Positions 35,230 through 45,402 of a DNA stretch of 64,000 bases are shown here, piece after piece. This DNA comes from Enchytraeus crypticus (lineage: Eukaryota > Annelida > Clitellata > Enchytraeida > Enchytraeidae). The first letter of the stretch is position 1, and the number at the start of each line of letters is the position of its first letter. Location: contig CAJHZI010000410.1 of assembly GCA_905160935.1 (NCBI GenBank), positions 582,501-646,500 on the forward strand, in the 5' to 3' direction. Position numbers and translations under genes: made by a program. The notes under the pieces were generated by a model. That model searched no databases, was not told where the DNA came from, and saw only the letters and a program-made list of their open reading frames with translations.

Positions 35230-36288
35230 TTTTTGGGAATGGTGCAGTTTTACAGGAACTACCATAAGAATTTGGCAATAAAAATGACACCACTGCTCAA
35301 GTTATTGAAGAAAGATCAGAAATTTGTCTGGGCAGCAGAATGTGAAGAGTCATTTTTGGCAATCAGAGAAGGACTCAAGGACATGCCGATTTTACACTTC
35401 CCGGATCAATCACCAGGGGCAGGACGGTGTATCATTCAGACTAACTCGAGTGACACCGCCATTTCTGGTGTGTTGCTGCAAATAAACAGAGCTGGCACTG
35501 AAGAAGTATTAGTCGAATGCTTTGGGAGAAGTTTAAGGAATCACGAGTTAAATTGGCCAATCTGTGACAGGGAAGCCAGTGCGTTAATGCTTGCTGTACT
35601 GAAATGGAAACACTTATTGCTGGGAAACCCTCAGCTGGAAATTCGTTCGGACAATTTATCGGTGAAATACTTGGAAAGAATACGCTTCAGTACGAGCCCT
35701 CGAATTGCGAGGTGGAGCGCCGCTATGAGTCCGATTTTGTCGAAGGCTGTGTGGACGCATATAAGTGAGAAATTGAACGTCGTACCTGACGCGCTTTCTC
35801 GACGGGAGTATCCACCAACAGACCCTATTCCAGGTGAAGAGGATTTGCTTTACGATGATGTGAACTTTGCCCATTTGAAAGAACAAATTGAGGTCGAAAA
35901 GGGGAAAGAAGAGAAAGTACACCAAGAAATTAAAGAAGAATGGTATGAATTGGAGGAATATTGGGAAGCAGTAAGAGACAAAGATGAGGAGGGTGAGAAC
36001 TCTGAAGAAGAAAGAGTGGAGGTTTGGGTATGTTACAATGATACAGACAGGAAGGTAAAAGTGGCAAACGAGGAGGAATTAATAGCACAAACAAAGGATC
36101 ACATTAACATGATTTCAGGAGGAAGTATACAGCAGGAAGGGAAAAACCAAACTAATAAAGAAGGGGAGATAACTGGAGTTGAAATTTGCGATGGTGACAC
36201 AAAGAGTTTCATCCAGTTGCAGCAACAGTGCCCAAACATTGGCCCTTTAATGAAATTTTTGGAGACAGGAAGTCTTGATGGAGTGTGA
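35230..36288 (+). pseudogene. pol: Retroelement RT connection and RNase H
   Basis: FLGMVQFYRNYH is followed by an RNase H domain: NHELNWPICDREASALMLAV, IRSDNLS and VVPDALSRR retain the expected Glu and two later Asp residues. At the first catalytic position the sequence is QTNSSD, where family members have TDAS, so the first acidic residue is Asn. A strongly acidic, low-complexity linker (EEGENSEEERVEV) follows. The frame stops at 36286-36288; integrase starts in another frame. Confidence 0.85.
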
Positions 36289-36731
36289 GAGAAAGAAGAA
36301 AGATTCGTAGTCAGGCAGGCTGGCATTTCATGGATGAAGAAGGAGTACTCTGCTCATTGTCACCAAAGGTGGATTCTCGAGGAAATTCACCGGAATTAGA
36401 ATACAGAGTGGTACCTCTGGTTCTGCGAGAAGAATTCATGCATGGATTTCATTTGTTTTCACATTGTGGAATAGGAAGGTTGCAGGAACTGATTTTGAAA
36501 GCTCGGTACAAATGGGAAAACATGCTTTCTGACATACGAAATTATGTTCTTTCATGCAAGGCTTGCTCAATTGCAAAGAGAGGGATTCTTACGCCTAAAG
36601 CAAAGCTGAAACCACTGGGGGTGCCTAATTCTCCAGGAGAAGTTTTGCAGATCGATTTAATGGGACCCTACTCAACGTCATCTAGCGGACATGTGGCGGT
36701 GCTATCAGTGATCGATAGGTTGACATCGTAA
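36289..36731 (+). pseudogene. pol: Retroelement integrase, zinc domain and start of core
   Basis: The H2C2 zinc-binding domain is visible (HLFSH and SCKAC with typical spacing), followed by LQIDLMGPYST, whose Asp is the first of the DDE triad. An in-frame TAA at 36729-36731 interrupts DRLTS just before VWLFPLKD in the same register. Integrase inserts the cDNA into host DNA. Confidence 0.85.
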
Positions 36732-37078
36732 GTCTGGCTGTTCCCGCTAAAGGATTGTCTGAGTGAAACTATCGCTAGAAAACTTTTCAAAGTCTTCGCG
36801 GACATAGGAGTCCCGAAGGTGATAATTGCAGATAATGGAGCTAACTTGGTTTCCAAGGTCATGCAGAATTTGGCTGAAAGACTTGGAATAAAGCGTGTCA
36901 ACATTGCGCCTTACCATTCGCAATCAAATGGACGCTGTGAAAGGATGCATAGGGTGGTTGGAGATAACTTACGTGCGTTGTTGAGTGGAGGAGACTTATC
37001 AAAATGGAACACCAACATACATGAAATTGTGTACGAAGTGCTGTTTCAACTGTCACGAAACGAAGTCCGTCTGAGTTA
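36732..37078 (+). pseudogene. pol: Retroelement integrase core, second half
   Basis: VIIADNGANLV carries the second catalytic Asp and SNGRCERMHR the catalytic Glu, so the DDE triad is complete across the stop at 36729. The region that normally follows is out of frame, ending in TAA at 37077-37079. Confidence 0.83.
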
Positions 37079-37822
37079 ATGCATGGGCACCAAATGTGGC
37101 TACCAGTAGAAAGGAAATTGGAGTCTAAGTCGGCACCACAAATGTTGGAAAACAGGGCTGAAAGTATGGGAGCATACATCAGGGATTTGGAGGAAAAGAT
37201 TAAATTGCTACATGAGACGCATAAACTAAAATTGGAGGAAGTTCAGGAAAAGATGAAAGAAACGTATGATTCTCATATAAGAAAGACTCACAAATACCAA
37301 GTTGGAAGTAAGGTGTATTTGAAAGATCCTGTCGGAATTGTAGGAATCTCGAGAAAATTGCAACCTGAATACTATACGGACGAGTTTGAAGTGATACAGT
37401 TGGACGGAGAACATAATGTAAAGCTAAGAAATTCAGTCACGAACAAGGAGGTGCAGTCAGTCATACATGTCGATCGTTTGAAACCAGTGATAGACCGCGA
37501 CATAGGAAAATCAAAGGAAGAAAAAGAACAGCAGAAAACTAGTAAAGAAGGAACAAAAGCAGAAATCGAGAGTAGAAACTTAAAAGGGCAAGAGGAAGTT
37601 CAAGAAAGGGAGCCTGAGAATAACTATCGAATAGTGGGGCAGAAAGGTTCCGATGACAGGAGAAGATTTCGAATTCAGTGGAAAGATGAAAGTGGGAAAT
37701 CACATTCTTGCTGGGATGCAGTCGATTATATTACTAAGGAAATGTTAGACCGGTGGGAGCGCACTCATGGAAAGTCAGGAAAGACCTTATGTGAGTTTAA
37801 AAGGGGACGAAGGAGGAACTAA
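37079..37822 (+). pseudogene. pol: Retroelement integrase C-terminus with GPY/F and chromodomain-like modules
   Basis: A coiled, lysine/glutamate-rich helix leads into YQVGSKVYLKDP.. and HVDRLKPV, the GPY/F-type module of Ty3/gypsy integrases. After a charged linker comes NYRIVGQK...RFRIQWKDE..HSCWDAVDYI, which has the shape of a chromodomain (aromatic residues at YRI, W and W). Chromodomains steer integration to chromatin. Ends at TAA 37820-37822. Confidence 0.7.
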
Positions 37823-37866
37823 AAGCTTAATTCCGTGCAATTTGGGCGACTCTTGATAAATGTGTA

Positions 37867-37879
37867 TTATATGTTACAG
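37867..37879 (+). promoter_or_regulatory. Candidate 3' splice site for env mRNA
   Basis: Sequence ttatatgttacag|gt, 40 bases before the env ATG at 37919. Errantivirus env is made from a spliced mRNA, so an acceptor is expected here; the proposed donor is GTAAGT at 31963 in the LTR leader. Confidence 0.35.
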
Positions 37880-37918
37880 GTATACAAACATTGGCAGAGA
37901 TCAAAATCTGATAATCTG

Positions 37919-38701
37919 ATGAGAATGCATTCAGTACGAATCAGCATATTCCTTGCGCTGATGGTGACATTTACAAAGTGTAAATTTCCGAACAATGTTA
38001 ACAGGTATAATTTCGGCATTCTATTTCAATTCGTCAAGAACGACTATGTTGTGAATCGTATCTGGCATCATACGTTTGTGTTTGACGTACCTCACGAAAT
38101 TATGGAGGAGCATCATCATAACTTGCTGGGAAATATAACGGAATCAGCAGACCAGAGTGTGTATGTGCAATGTGTACACAAAACAGATAAGCAGGTGAAC
38201 GAAGACCACCTTAATCGAAACGATAGAAGGGGAAGTCACTTTACTGCAGGTGATGACCCATTGCAACTATGCCATCACTTAAAAGATGAACTAGAATCAA
38301 CTGTTAAGATGGTTCGGGAGAAGCATGGTCTTCTGAAGGAATTAGCCTACGCGATTAAGGCTCTTTTACCTCCCTTAACCTCTCAGTGGCATGGAAATGT
38401 AACCGGTAGACCATCTAAAAGGAGTCTCATACCAATTATCGGAAAGGCTGCTTCTGGCTTGTTCGGGTTGGCAACAGAAGAAGACTTAGAAACGGTGGCT
38501 ATACACATGGCACAAGTTATGAAAATGGCACAAGATCAAGGACACAGCTTTGATAGGATGGCAGGAGATCTTTCATCGTTTTCTAAGGTGGTTAACAAAC
38601 GAATGGATAATTTGGTATCAGCCATGCAATCGCACAGCATAACATCGCACAAGATCATTACTCAGCATAGTGGACGGTTAAACGTAATGGAGACGTTGTG
38701 A
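37919..38701 (+). pseudogene. env: Retroelement env, surface part and fusion-peptide region
   Basis: ATG 37919 opens a signal peptide (MRMHSVRISIFLALMVTFT). A furin-type basic site RPSKR ends at 38422 and is followed at once by a glycine/alanine-rich fusion-peptide-like run containing GLFG and the ATEEDL motif. This is characteristic of the baculovirus F / errantivirus env family. The frame ends at TGA 38699-38701 and env continues in another frame from 38698. The break lies in the heptad-like region after the fusion peptide. Confidence 0.8.
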
Positions 38702-39858
38702 AATTGGAAGGAAGAACTCGAGGATTAATGTGGCAAATGGAAAAAGTACAGATTCATTTGGAACGGTGTAAAGCAGCATTACAGCAACTAACGATGGGCT
38801 ACCTGCCTAATGAAATGATCACAAGAGCAATCTTGATGGAAAGTATCAGAAAAATTGAAATAGCACTTGGAACTGGGAAATATAGATTAGTTTATCGTGA
38901 TCCAGGACAGTACTATAAATACGCAGAGTTCGTGGTAACAAGGGTTGGATATCAGTTGTTGGTAACAGTGAAATTCCCGCTAACAAAATATAGTTATAAG
39001 TTCACAACTTATAAATTTGTGTTGCATCCTATGAAAGTTCCAGGCAATAAGGAATCGTATATGATGTTGAAAACCAATATTGAAGGAATAACAGTTGGGA
39101 GACATAGTGATGGGTTTCACTTTATTGAATTACGTGGGCAGGATTTGATGGAAATGCGGATTAACCCATATCGTTACAAAGAAACAAGAATCGTAAGAAC
39201 AGATTATACCAGGCAATGTATTATCTCAATATTGCGGGATGATGCAACAAAAGTAAAAGAACTCTGTGACTATCAGATAATTCCACGAAGGATGGGTGAA
39301 TCGATCATTTGGCTGGGGGAGAATGACTTCTTGTTGACGGGAGTAGCAAAATATGCTGTACATAAAAACGGCGCTACAACAAATATGAGCGGCTGTCGTC
39401 AATGTGTGATAACATTGGAAAAAGAGGCAATATTGGAAACATTTGGATCTGAGGTAATGGCGGATTATTTGAAACATAATTCGGAAATGGAGTTACAGTA
39501 TACGGTAAACAAGGCTATGATACTGCACTTCTTCACAGAAGATGATGTCAGGGTAATTAGAGAAGACTCCTTGTTTAAATTACCACCACATTTGGGATTA
39601 CCAAAGATAGTTCTGGAAAGACCGAATGACACGAAGTTTATAGCAGAAGACGAAAATTTGAAGCTTGACATGAGGAAAACGGTAGAGGCAGTTAAAACAG
39701 ATGCAAAGGTAGTACATACTCTCGTAGATAAAATCTACTGGGATGGGAGTTTGAAGAAAATGGAATTTGGAACCATACAAAATTGGGTATTGGTTGGTAT
39801 AGGAACAGTCACACTACTTCTATTTTTTATAACAATCAATACAATGACTAGACTATGA
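38698..39858 (+). pseudogene. env: Retroelement env, transmembrane part
   Basis: The longest continuous env segment (about 386 codons). It contains the conserved-looking CRQC cluster and a C-terminal membrane anchor (WVLVGIGTVTLLLFFITI) followed by a short cytoplasmic tail, and ends at TGA 39856-39858. It is in a different frame from the N-terminal part, with a 4-base overlap. A spliced or frameshifted junction is possible but a mutation is simpler. Confidence 0.8.
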
Positions 39859-39867
39859 ACGTTAATC

Positions 39868-40116
39868 ATGGCAGTACCGGTTCTAAATCAAGCATGTGGT
39901 ATAAATGGTGAAGGCCTCATCTTAAAATATCAGTCAGTCGTGGATAAAAGTGGACAGAGTGACAATCGTACGTTGACTGAGTCCTGGATTTACGAGCATC
40001 TGTTACAAAAATTGCTCGAGTTTCCTTGGCTTTGGTTAGCAATGGGGTTTGTTACTGGGATAGCCATCACGCTGATGCTATGGTGCATAGGGAAACCTTT
40101 GCAGGTACAGTCATAG
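39868..40116 (+). CDS. Accessory ORF A, small membrane protein
   Basis: An intact 82-codon frame starting at ATG 39868, nine bases after env. A single strong hydrophobic segment (WLWLAMGFVTGIAITLMLW) sits near the C-terminus, with a polar N-terminal ectodomain-like part and no cleavable signal. It overlaps ORF B by about 37 bases, the kind of tight packing seen in viral genomes. I do not recognise it. It could be a viroporin-like or second envelope protein, but that is inference from size and topology only. Confidence 0.5.
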   Translation: MAVPVLNQACGINGEGLILKYQSVVDKSGQSDNRTLTESWIYEHLLQKLLEFPWLWLAMGFVTGIAITLMLWCIGKPLQVQS

Positions 40117-40738
40117 CGTTAAATGTGGCAACAGGAATGAAAGGTAAAATTGTGGAAATTTGTAGAGTTCATGTACAGATGCCGGATCTGGAGTTTCAAA
40201 CAGAATTTGCACCAGGAAATTTGCGTGTGCAAGGATATTTGCGACCTAAACTGAGTTTTTATTGGGAGGCAGAGATAGCTATTGAATCGCTGAAGCTTAT
40301 AAGGAAGATACCAACAGTGGTGCCTCTATCAAAGTCTACAGCAGGTTTTGTAAGAAAAGCTATCATAAGCAACTACAGCATTACGTCTGTGTATATCGAG
40401 GGCGAGAGAGTTAAAGTTATACCAAATATCCCGAGGGAAATGAGTGGACAAACCGCGATTTTTAAAAGAACTCCCAGTCAGGCCTCTCTTCGTCGTTCAT
40501 GGAGCACGTCTTCACTGAAAAATGAAGGGTAAGGAAATGAAGGTGCTAAAGAAAGTTTAGAAATGAGTAAAATTCGTGAAGCGTATCCAAGGAGACGGAG
40601 TGTTTCCAGAGACTGGGAGATGAGTTACAAGAAACCAACAGCACCACCGGAAGAGGGCATCATTAGTTTTAGCCGCACCTGGGATATTGAGGATGAAATG
40701 GAATCATGGAGAAACAGAAGGAAACATCTGGACGTCTA
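40080..40738 (+). CDS. Accessory ORF B with PTAP-class late-domain motif
   Basis: ATG 40080 opens a frame to TAA 40530-40532; after that stop the same register stays open to TAA 40736-40738. The first part looks like a globular beta-rich domain (KIVEICRVHVQMP, LSFYWEAEIAIESL). The part after the stop is Arg/Ser-rich and contains PTAPPEE at 40635-40655. That is the motif class by which retroviral Gag proteins recruit TSG101/ESCRT-I for budding. It is unusual in an ORF downstream of env. I do not recognise the whole protein; matrix-like or budding function is inference. Confidence 0.55.
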
Positions 40739-41075
40739 AAGCACAGAGAATAAAAGAAAAGAAGTTAGAAGAAGGTTGGGATAAAACATTACGCGATAAT
40801 ATTTAGTTGAGTGTTGAGTGTTGAGTGTATCCTGTGTTGCATTCAGTAGAATCCACGTACCGTATATTATTCTGTACATCCAGTAGAATTTTGTGTTATA
40901 CTACATGAAGAAATCCAAGATTTTTTTCACCGGGAAACGAACTGATAAACAACGAGAGTGATATACGTCAGCTGTTCGAATTTATGATAAACAAGTTATC
41001 ATGAAATAAGAACATGAGAAGATGAACGGAGAAACTCGAAACTTCTACAAGTGAAATATTGTTACGGAGAATGAT

Positions 41076-41413
41076 TTGCAACGACGGCAACAGGAACCAA
41101 TGGATAAAGAAATCTTGGTCGACGAATGCTTCGGGAAAACAATTCCAATACCGACCGGTTCATACGTACTGCTCTCACAGAATGGCACAGTCAGATCGTC
41201 AACATTTTGCGGTGTTTTGCAGCAGATACTTATACAACTAATCCAAGTAATTATAAAGTATATGGAAAACTATATAGATATGTTATCTCATTGAAAATTA
41301 GATATGTTCTATTAATATGGATAAAGTTTCAATGGGTAACGGACTTTAAGAAAAGAATAGAAATAATATTGAAAGGGGTACTCAAGGAATGGATTAAAAT
41401 AACAATAATATAA
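41076..41413 (+). pseudogene. Accessory ORF C, small, frame-broken
   Basis: Protein-like sequence (DKEILVDECFGKTIPI, VLLSQNGTV) runs from about 41076 to about 41224 and appears to continue in another frame (start 41126, stop 41411-41413) with a lysine-rich, amphipathic C-terminus (FKKRIEIILKGVLKEWIK). The evidence is composition only. It may be a small accessory gene or chance. Confidence 0.3.
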
Positions 41414-41454
41414 TAAGATAATAGATTTAAAGGATAAAACGATTATAGGCTATA

Positions 41455-41468
41455 TATTTGTGTTTCAG
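41455..41468 (+). promoter_or_regulatory. Candidate 3' splice site before ORF D
   Basis: Sequence atttgtgtttcag|aagata, 13 bases before the ATG at 41482. The exon would begin AAGATA, the same as at 42628. Confidence 0.45.
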
Positions 41469-41481
41469 AAGATAGGATAGT

Positions 41482-41886
41482 ATGAGTTTTGAAGATATAC
41501 TTACACGTGTGGTTCAAAATAGCATAGGTAATTCGACACAGCATCGTGTTTTATTACCACATGGAATTAAGAGGAAGCAGGAAGTTCCACTTCCGTATCA
41601 GACAAAAACAGGGGTTCAGGCTAATTTGGGTATGGTGCAGGAATCGTCGGCGGGAGGAACTAGTTCACGAATGGTATCACAGCAAAATGAAGCGTTTCCT
41701 CAGCAGAATGCGGGAGTATTGTACAGGACTCTGACAGAAGGAAGAACCGACTTGGAACGAATGCAAGAAATGATAGATGCAACTCAGCAGCCAACAGCGC
41801 AGTCTTTGAAAAATATGAACAATTCTGTTCCAAACCCAACGAAGTCTTTCAAAAGAAGACTTTCAAAGTCTGCGCCAAATCCATAA
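41482..41886 (+). CDS. Accessory ORF D, N-terminal part
   Basis: 134 codons from ATG 41482, preceded by a good splice acceptor. It is polar and glutamine/serine-rich (GVQANLGMVQESSAGGTSS), ends with a basic stretch (KSFKRRLSKSAPNP) and has no membrane segment. The stop falls inside a perfect 34-bp inverted repeat, beyond which the following protein-like frame continues in another register. No family recognised. A nucleoprotein or regulatory role would be a guess. Confidence 0.5.
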   Translation: MSFEDILTRVVQNSIGNSTQHRVLLPHGIKRKQEVPLPYQTKTGVQANLGMVQESSAGGTSSRMVSQQNEAFPQQNAGVLYRTLTEGRTDLERMQEMIDATQQPTAQSLKNMNNSVPNPTKSFKRRLSKSAPNP

Positions 41887-41935
41887 CCAAAATAGACCAT
41901 AGTCTATTTTGGTTATGGATTTGGCGCAGACTTTG
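41864..41935. repeat. Perfect 34-bp inverted repeat with 4-base loop
   Basis: Arms 41864-41897 and 41902-41935 are exact reverse complements around cata. The hairpin lies exactly where ORF D changes frame. It may be a biological fold-back duplication, an RNA structure or an assembly or cDNA fold-back artefact. Confidence 0.95.
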
Positions 41936-42574
41936 CCTTATACTATCAGAGACCCAAAATATTTACCCGAACTTGATGCTAGTTTGCTCACGGATGTTTA
42001 TAAGACCATTTTTAATCGATTTGAGTGTACAACTAACAAGTTCAATCCTAACGAAGTACTCACCAGCAGACTGATAGATGATCACACAACAAGTCAGTAT
42101 CGGGTGATGGCAACGATCGTTATTGACGGCTTCCAAACCATCTTGAACTACGCAATGAATCACATGGAGAAGCAGACATCTTTAGGCAATAAGGTTTTGT
42201 TTTTCCCTGAGGCTCCGTTAACAAATTTCGTTTTTAACGTCAGAAAAGAAAATTTGGCACCCGATATGATTGTTCAGGTCACTCGCTAAATCTGGCTTAC
42301 AATCATATATGGCAACAAACAGAACTATAAACCAATTCTTGACGACCTGGAAAAAACTTTGGAAACCGAAATCCAGGTAATTAATTGTCGTGGGAATTTG
42401 GTAACTTTACTCAGACTGGCTATTAGGATGCTTGGAGACTTTCAGGAATTCTTCATGAGAGGAGGGTACTATGGGATAACCTAAACGTATGCGACAAAGG
42501 CTGAGCAAGGGTTTTATATGATGGACCTTCTACTTCTGAAGGAATGGAGAATGCTAAAACCATTGTTATATTAA
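41915..42574 (+). pseudogene. Accessory ORF D, C-terminal part with in-frame stops
   Basis: From ATG 41915 the frame is protein-like (YTIRDPKYLPELDASLL, TIVIDGFQTILNYAM, FFPEAPLTNFVFNV) up to TAA 42287-42289. It then continues convincingly in the same register (ILDDLEKTLETEIQVINC, LAIRMLGDFQEFFMRGG), with another TAA at 42482-42484 and a final TAA at 42572-42574. Amino-acid composition stays that of a folded alpha/beta protein across both stops, suggesting one ancestral coding unit of about 220 residues or more. No homologue recognised. Confidence 0.5.
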
Positions 42575-42610
42575 TCATCAGATAGCACTAACAAACTCGT
42601 CATTAACTGT

Positions 42611-42628
42611 ATGTTTTCTTAATTGCAG
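42611..42628 (+). promoter_or_regulatory. Candidate 3' splice site before ORF E
   Basis: Sequence atgttttcttaattgcag|aagata, with a strong pyrimidine tract, 59 bases before the ATG at 42688. The exon start AAGATA is identical to that before ORF D. Confidence 0.5.
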
Positions 42629-42687
42629 AAGATAAAAGAAAATAATAATAATAAATTACTAGAAATTTTGTTACAAATAATTAAAAT

Positions 42688-43356
42688 ATGAGCGGAATAC
42701 TGTCTACTGGATGGTTTAATGATGCAGTAGTGGAACGTTTAAATTATTTGGAAAGATACCGTGAGAATTATATCAGGGAACATCACATCGGTCTATGGAG
42801 GAGCGTTTTTGACGGAGAGAATGACGCTGACGATAGGGGATCTGACGCCTCACCTGCGGCACCGCTTGAGATGGACGACCTGGTCGACAATGAGGCCGGC
42901 AATGAGAGTGCAGAGGAGGAGAGGGCTAACGACGTGGTCATACCATACTATGTTGAGAATCACTCGACTATGGTTATTTTGGTTCCTGTATCTGCACGGC
43001 ATGATCAGGATCCTGTATCGAAATTGCCAACTGATCACGAGCTTTATAACATAGCTCTCTACTGTTGCGAGTGTACTCAGATATTTTTCTGTAACTTTCA
43101 TCAAAGTCTTTAGAGTAGCATGCACCCGGAATTTTTTGACGAGGACAGAATCCCTTTGTCGAATAAACACCAAGACTGGTATGATTCAAGAATTTCAACT
43201 ACACCATCTACAACGCCCTCAACAATTCAACCTTCAGATGATATAACGGATCACACAAAAATCCAGACACCTACTGAGGAATGGCAGAGACATGTCGGGA
43301 TTCACTCAGAGAATGGTCAGGAAACAGTCAAGATTACAATCTACCCAAATCACTAA
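42688..43356 (+). CDS. Accessory ORF E, acidic protein with in-frame amber
   Basis: ATG 42688 opens 141 codons to TAG 43111-43113, and the same register continues to TAA 43354-43356. The protein has an N-terminal helical segment (ERLNYLERYRENYIREH), a very acidic middle (DGENDADDRGSD, NEAGNESAEEERAND), a cysteine cluster just before the amber (YCCECTQIFFC) and a Thr/Ser/Pro-rich tail. No family recognised. An acidic activation-like region could suit a transcriptional regulator, which is inference. The single amber could be a mutation or a readthrough site. Confidence 0.5.
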
Positions 43357-44553
43357 ATGAAACTTATTGGACGTGCTGGTAACAAAAGCATTCATTGTAT
43401 CACATCACCTTGATCCTCATGATAAGTACTTTATGACATCTACGTTAAGTTATTAACAATTTTCGAAATAAACAGACACTTAGTCTAGTCAATTTTAATA
43501 TTAACAAGTGTGACACATAAGAATAAAGTTAATTGTTATTTATAGTTTCCTATAAAAATTGCATATATTTCAGTAATATAAACATATATGGTTGTAGTCA
43601 ACGTGAAGACGGTGGTTAAGTGCTGGAGCTTGAATGGGAATGTAGGAACCGTTTTATTCTTGTTTTACTGCAACAGCATTTAATTTAAGTAACAGTATTC
43701 GACAGCATTTCAGTATAGGAGTAAGTATTTAATCTTAGTTGTTATTTTGTAACGATCCTTTAGTTTGCTTAATGGCTTAGTTTAATATTGTCTAGTTTTA
43801 TTTTACACATATTTTCTAGAGCCGGCAAATCGTATTTGTCTTGTAAATGTTGAGTCGAAACTTTTTTGTCTAACGATCTGCGGTTGAAAGCAAACACTGT
43901 AGGCATCTGGTGCATAGTACAGCACAACGTTATTTAGGTCAGTTGCATAACTGGTTTTGTTTAGAACTCAGAAAAATGTTTCCTGTCAAATAACAGTTTC
44001 ACTGATTGCAAGGCCAATGTTGCCTCAACACTGTCTGACTACGAGCGGATAACGGTGGACTGTAATAAATTGTTAAGCATATCTTCTTTGGACCGGCTGA
44101 AACTAAAATCTTTGATTTATTCTTGTTATTCTGCTTCACTACTTTTCTTTTGCCAGTTACATCGGATAATACATATTTTTGCTTTTAGCTTGAGTGATCC
44201 ATTAGTAATATTTTTTGTGTTATTCAATGATAAAGTTCTTATGTCAATCGAGAACGGGAAGTCTTACGGAGCTCTTAGTAACACTCATGGACATTATTCT
44301 GTAAGCTTACCTGGTTATATACTAGTTTATGGTTTCGTTTTTCATTTCACTCAGTCGCTTCTTTATCATTTATTACGGTATAGCTATAAACAGTGCCTTA
44401 CTATAGCTCAACGTATTTTTTTAATGGTTGATGCAATGAACTAAAGCGTTTCATTATCATATACGAATTGAGTGACTTGAAGTCATATAGTCTGATATTG
44501 AACTTTTATATTAAGTAATATAATATTAAGTAATATACTTTTATATATTAAGA

Positions 44554-44602
<49 letters not shown>

Positions 44603-45380
44603 ATGGTACTGATGTGATTATCTTTTGTAGTGACTTACCGTTTTAGTACTAGAAGAAGTGTTTTACTGTTAGAATCTGTATTTATATATTTATAGTTAGC
44701 TTAGTAGGCCTATCTTTGTTGCTATTTGCTCAGCTTGTATTTGGAATTATTTCTCCCTAGCGCTGCGTTCAATTGTTTGAACTTTATTCTGGACTATGAT
44801 CTTGTGTTCTTTAAAAGATTTTAAACGATATCCCAATCGTTTAGTTTGCAGTGCTTATAGTGCTTATTATATTGTAGTAATGTTTATCAGAGTAACTTTT
44901 TCAATTTTGACAAAGTTTTTTGTATACGGTGATCGGGCGAAAATTAGACTAAAGCCAGTCCTAACAAAGGTATGGGTACAGTTGCAGTCACAGAAGTGGT
45001 AGATTTTCAAAAACGGCCCGGCCATCAAACGGCTAATGTGGTTTCACTTTCACTTGGCTACTACTTTATCTGGTATTACAGTAAATAAGGATCTGTAAGT
45101 TTATAGTTTTGTTAGACTACTATTGCTTTGTATCTGAATTGTGCATAGTTCATTGATAGATAGAAGTTTGTGTCAGAAAAATTTTCCACGAAACTAATAA
45201 TGATGAATTTCTCTGACTTTGCAATAATTTGTTTACTTTTCTAACATTAACCTACGGGAATATTGTGTACTTGTAATTTGAATTGATGCATAATTTCGTT
45301 CAAACATTACTGTTAAGATATTTCAATTTTTGCATTACATGTTTTAAATATATGACTGTTTATTTAGTCAGTATATTGAA
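43357..45380 (+). other. 3' non-coding part of the retroelement
   Basis: About 2 kb between the last accessory ORF and the 3' LTR. It contains an (AT)n block at 44555-44599 and one 129-codon frame (44055-44444, no ATG start) rich in Leu/Ser/Phe that I consider probably chance. Confidence 0.5.
44555..44599. repeat. (AT)n microsatellite inside the retroelement
   Basis: A pure TA run in the 3' non-coding part of the element. It probably expanded after or during transposition. Confidence 0.9.
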
Positions 45381-45383
45381 AAC

Positions 45384-45402
45384 ATAGAGAGGAGAGCGAC
45401 CG
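45384..45402 (+). promoter_or_regulatory. Polypurine tract before the 3' LTR
   Basis: 'agagaggagagcgaccg' abuts the 3' LTR, the expected place for the plus-strand primer of reverse transcription. Confidence 0.55.

Noticed and set aside
44055-44444. 129-codon frame in the 3' part of the retroelement
   Set aside because: No ATG start, Leu/Phe/Ser-heavy composition typical of T-rich chance frames, no acceptor directly upstream. Kept only as a note.
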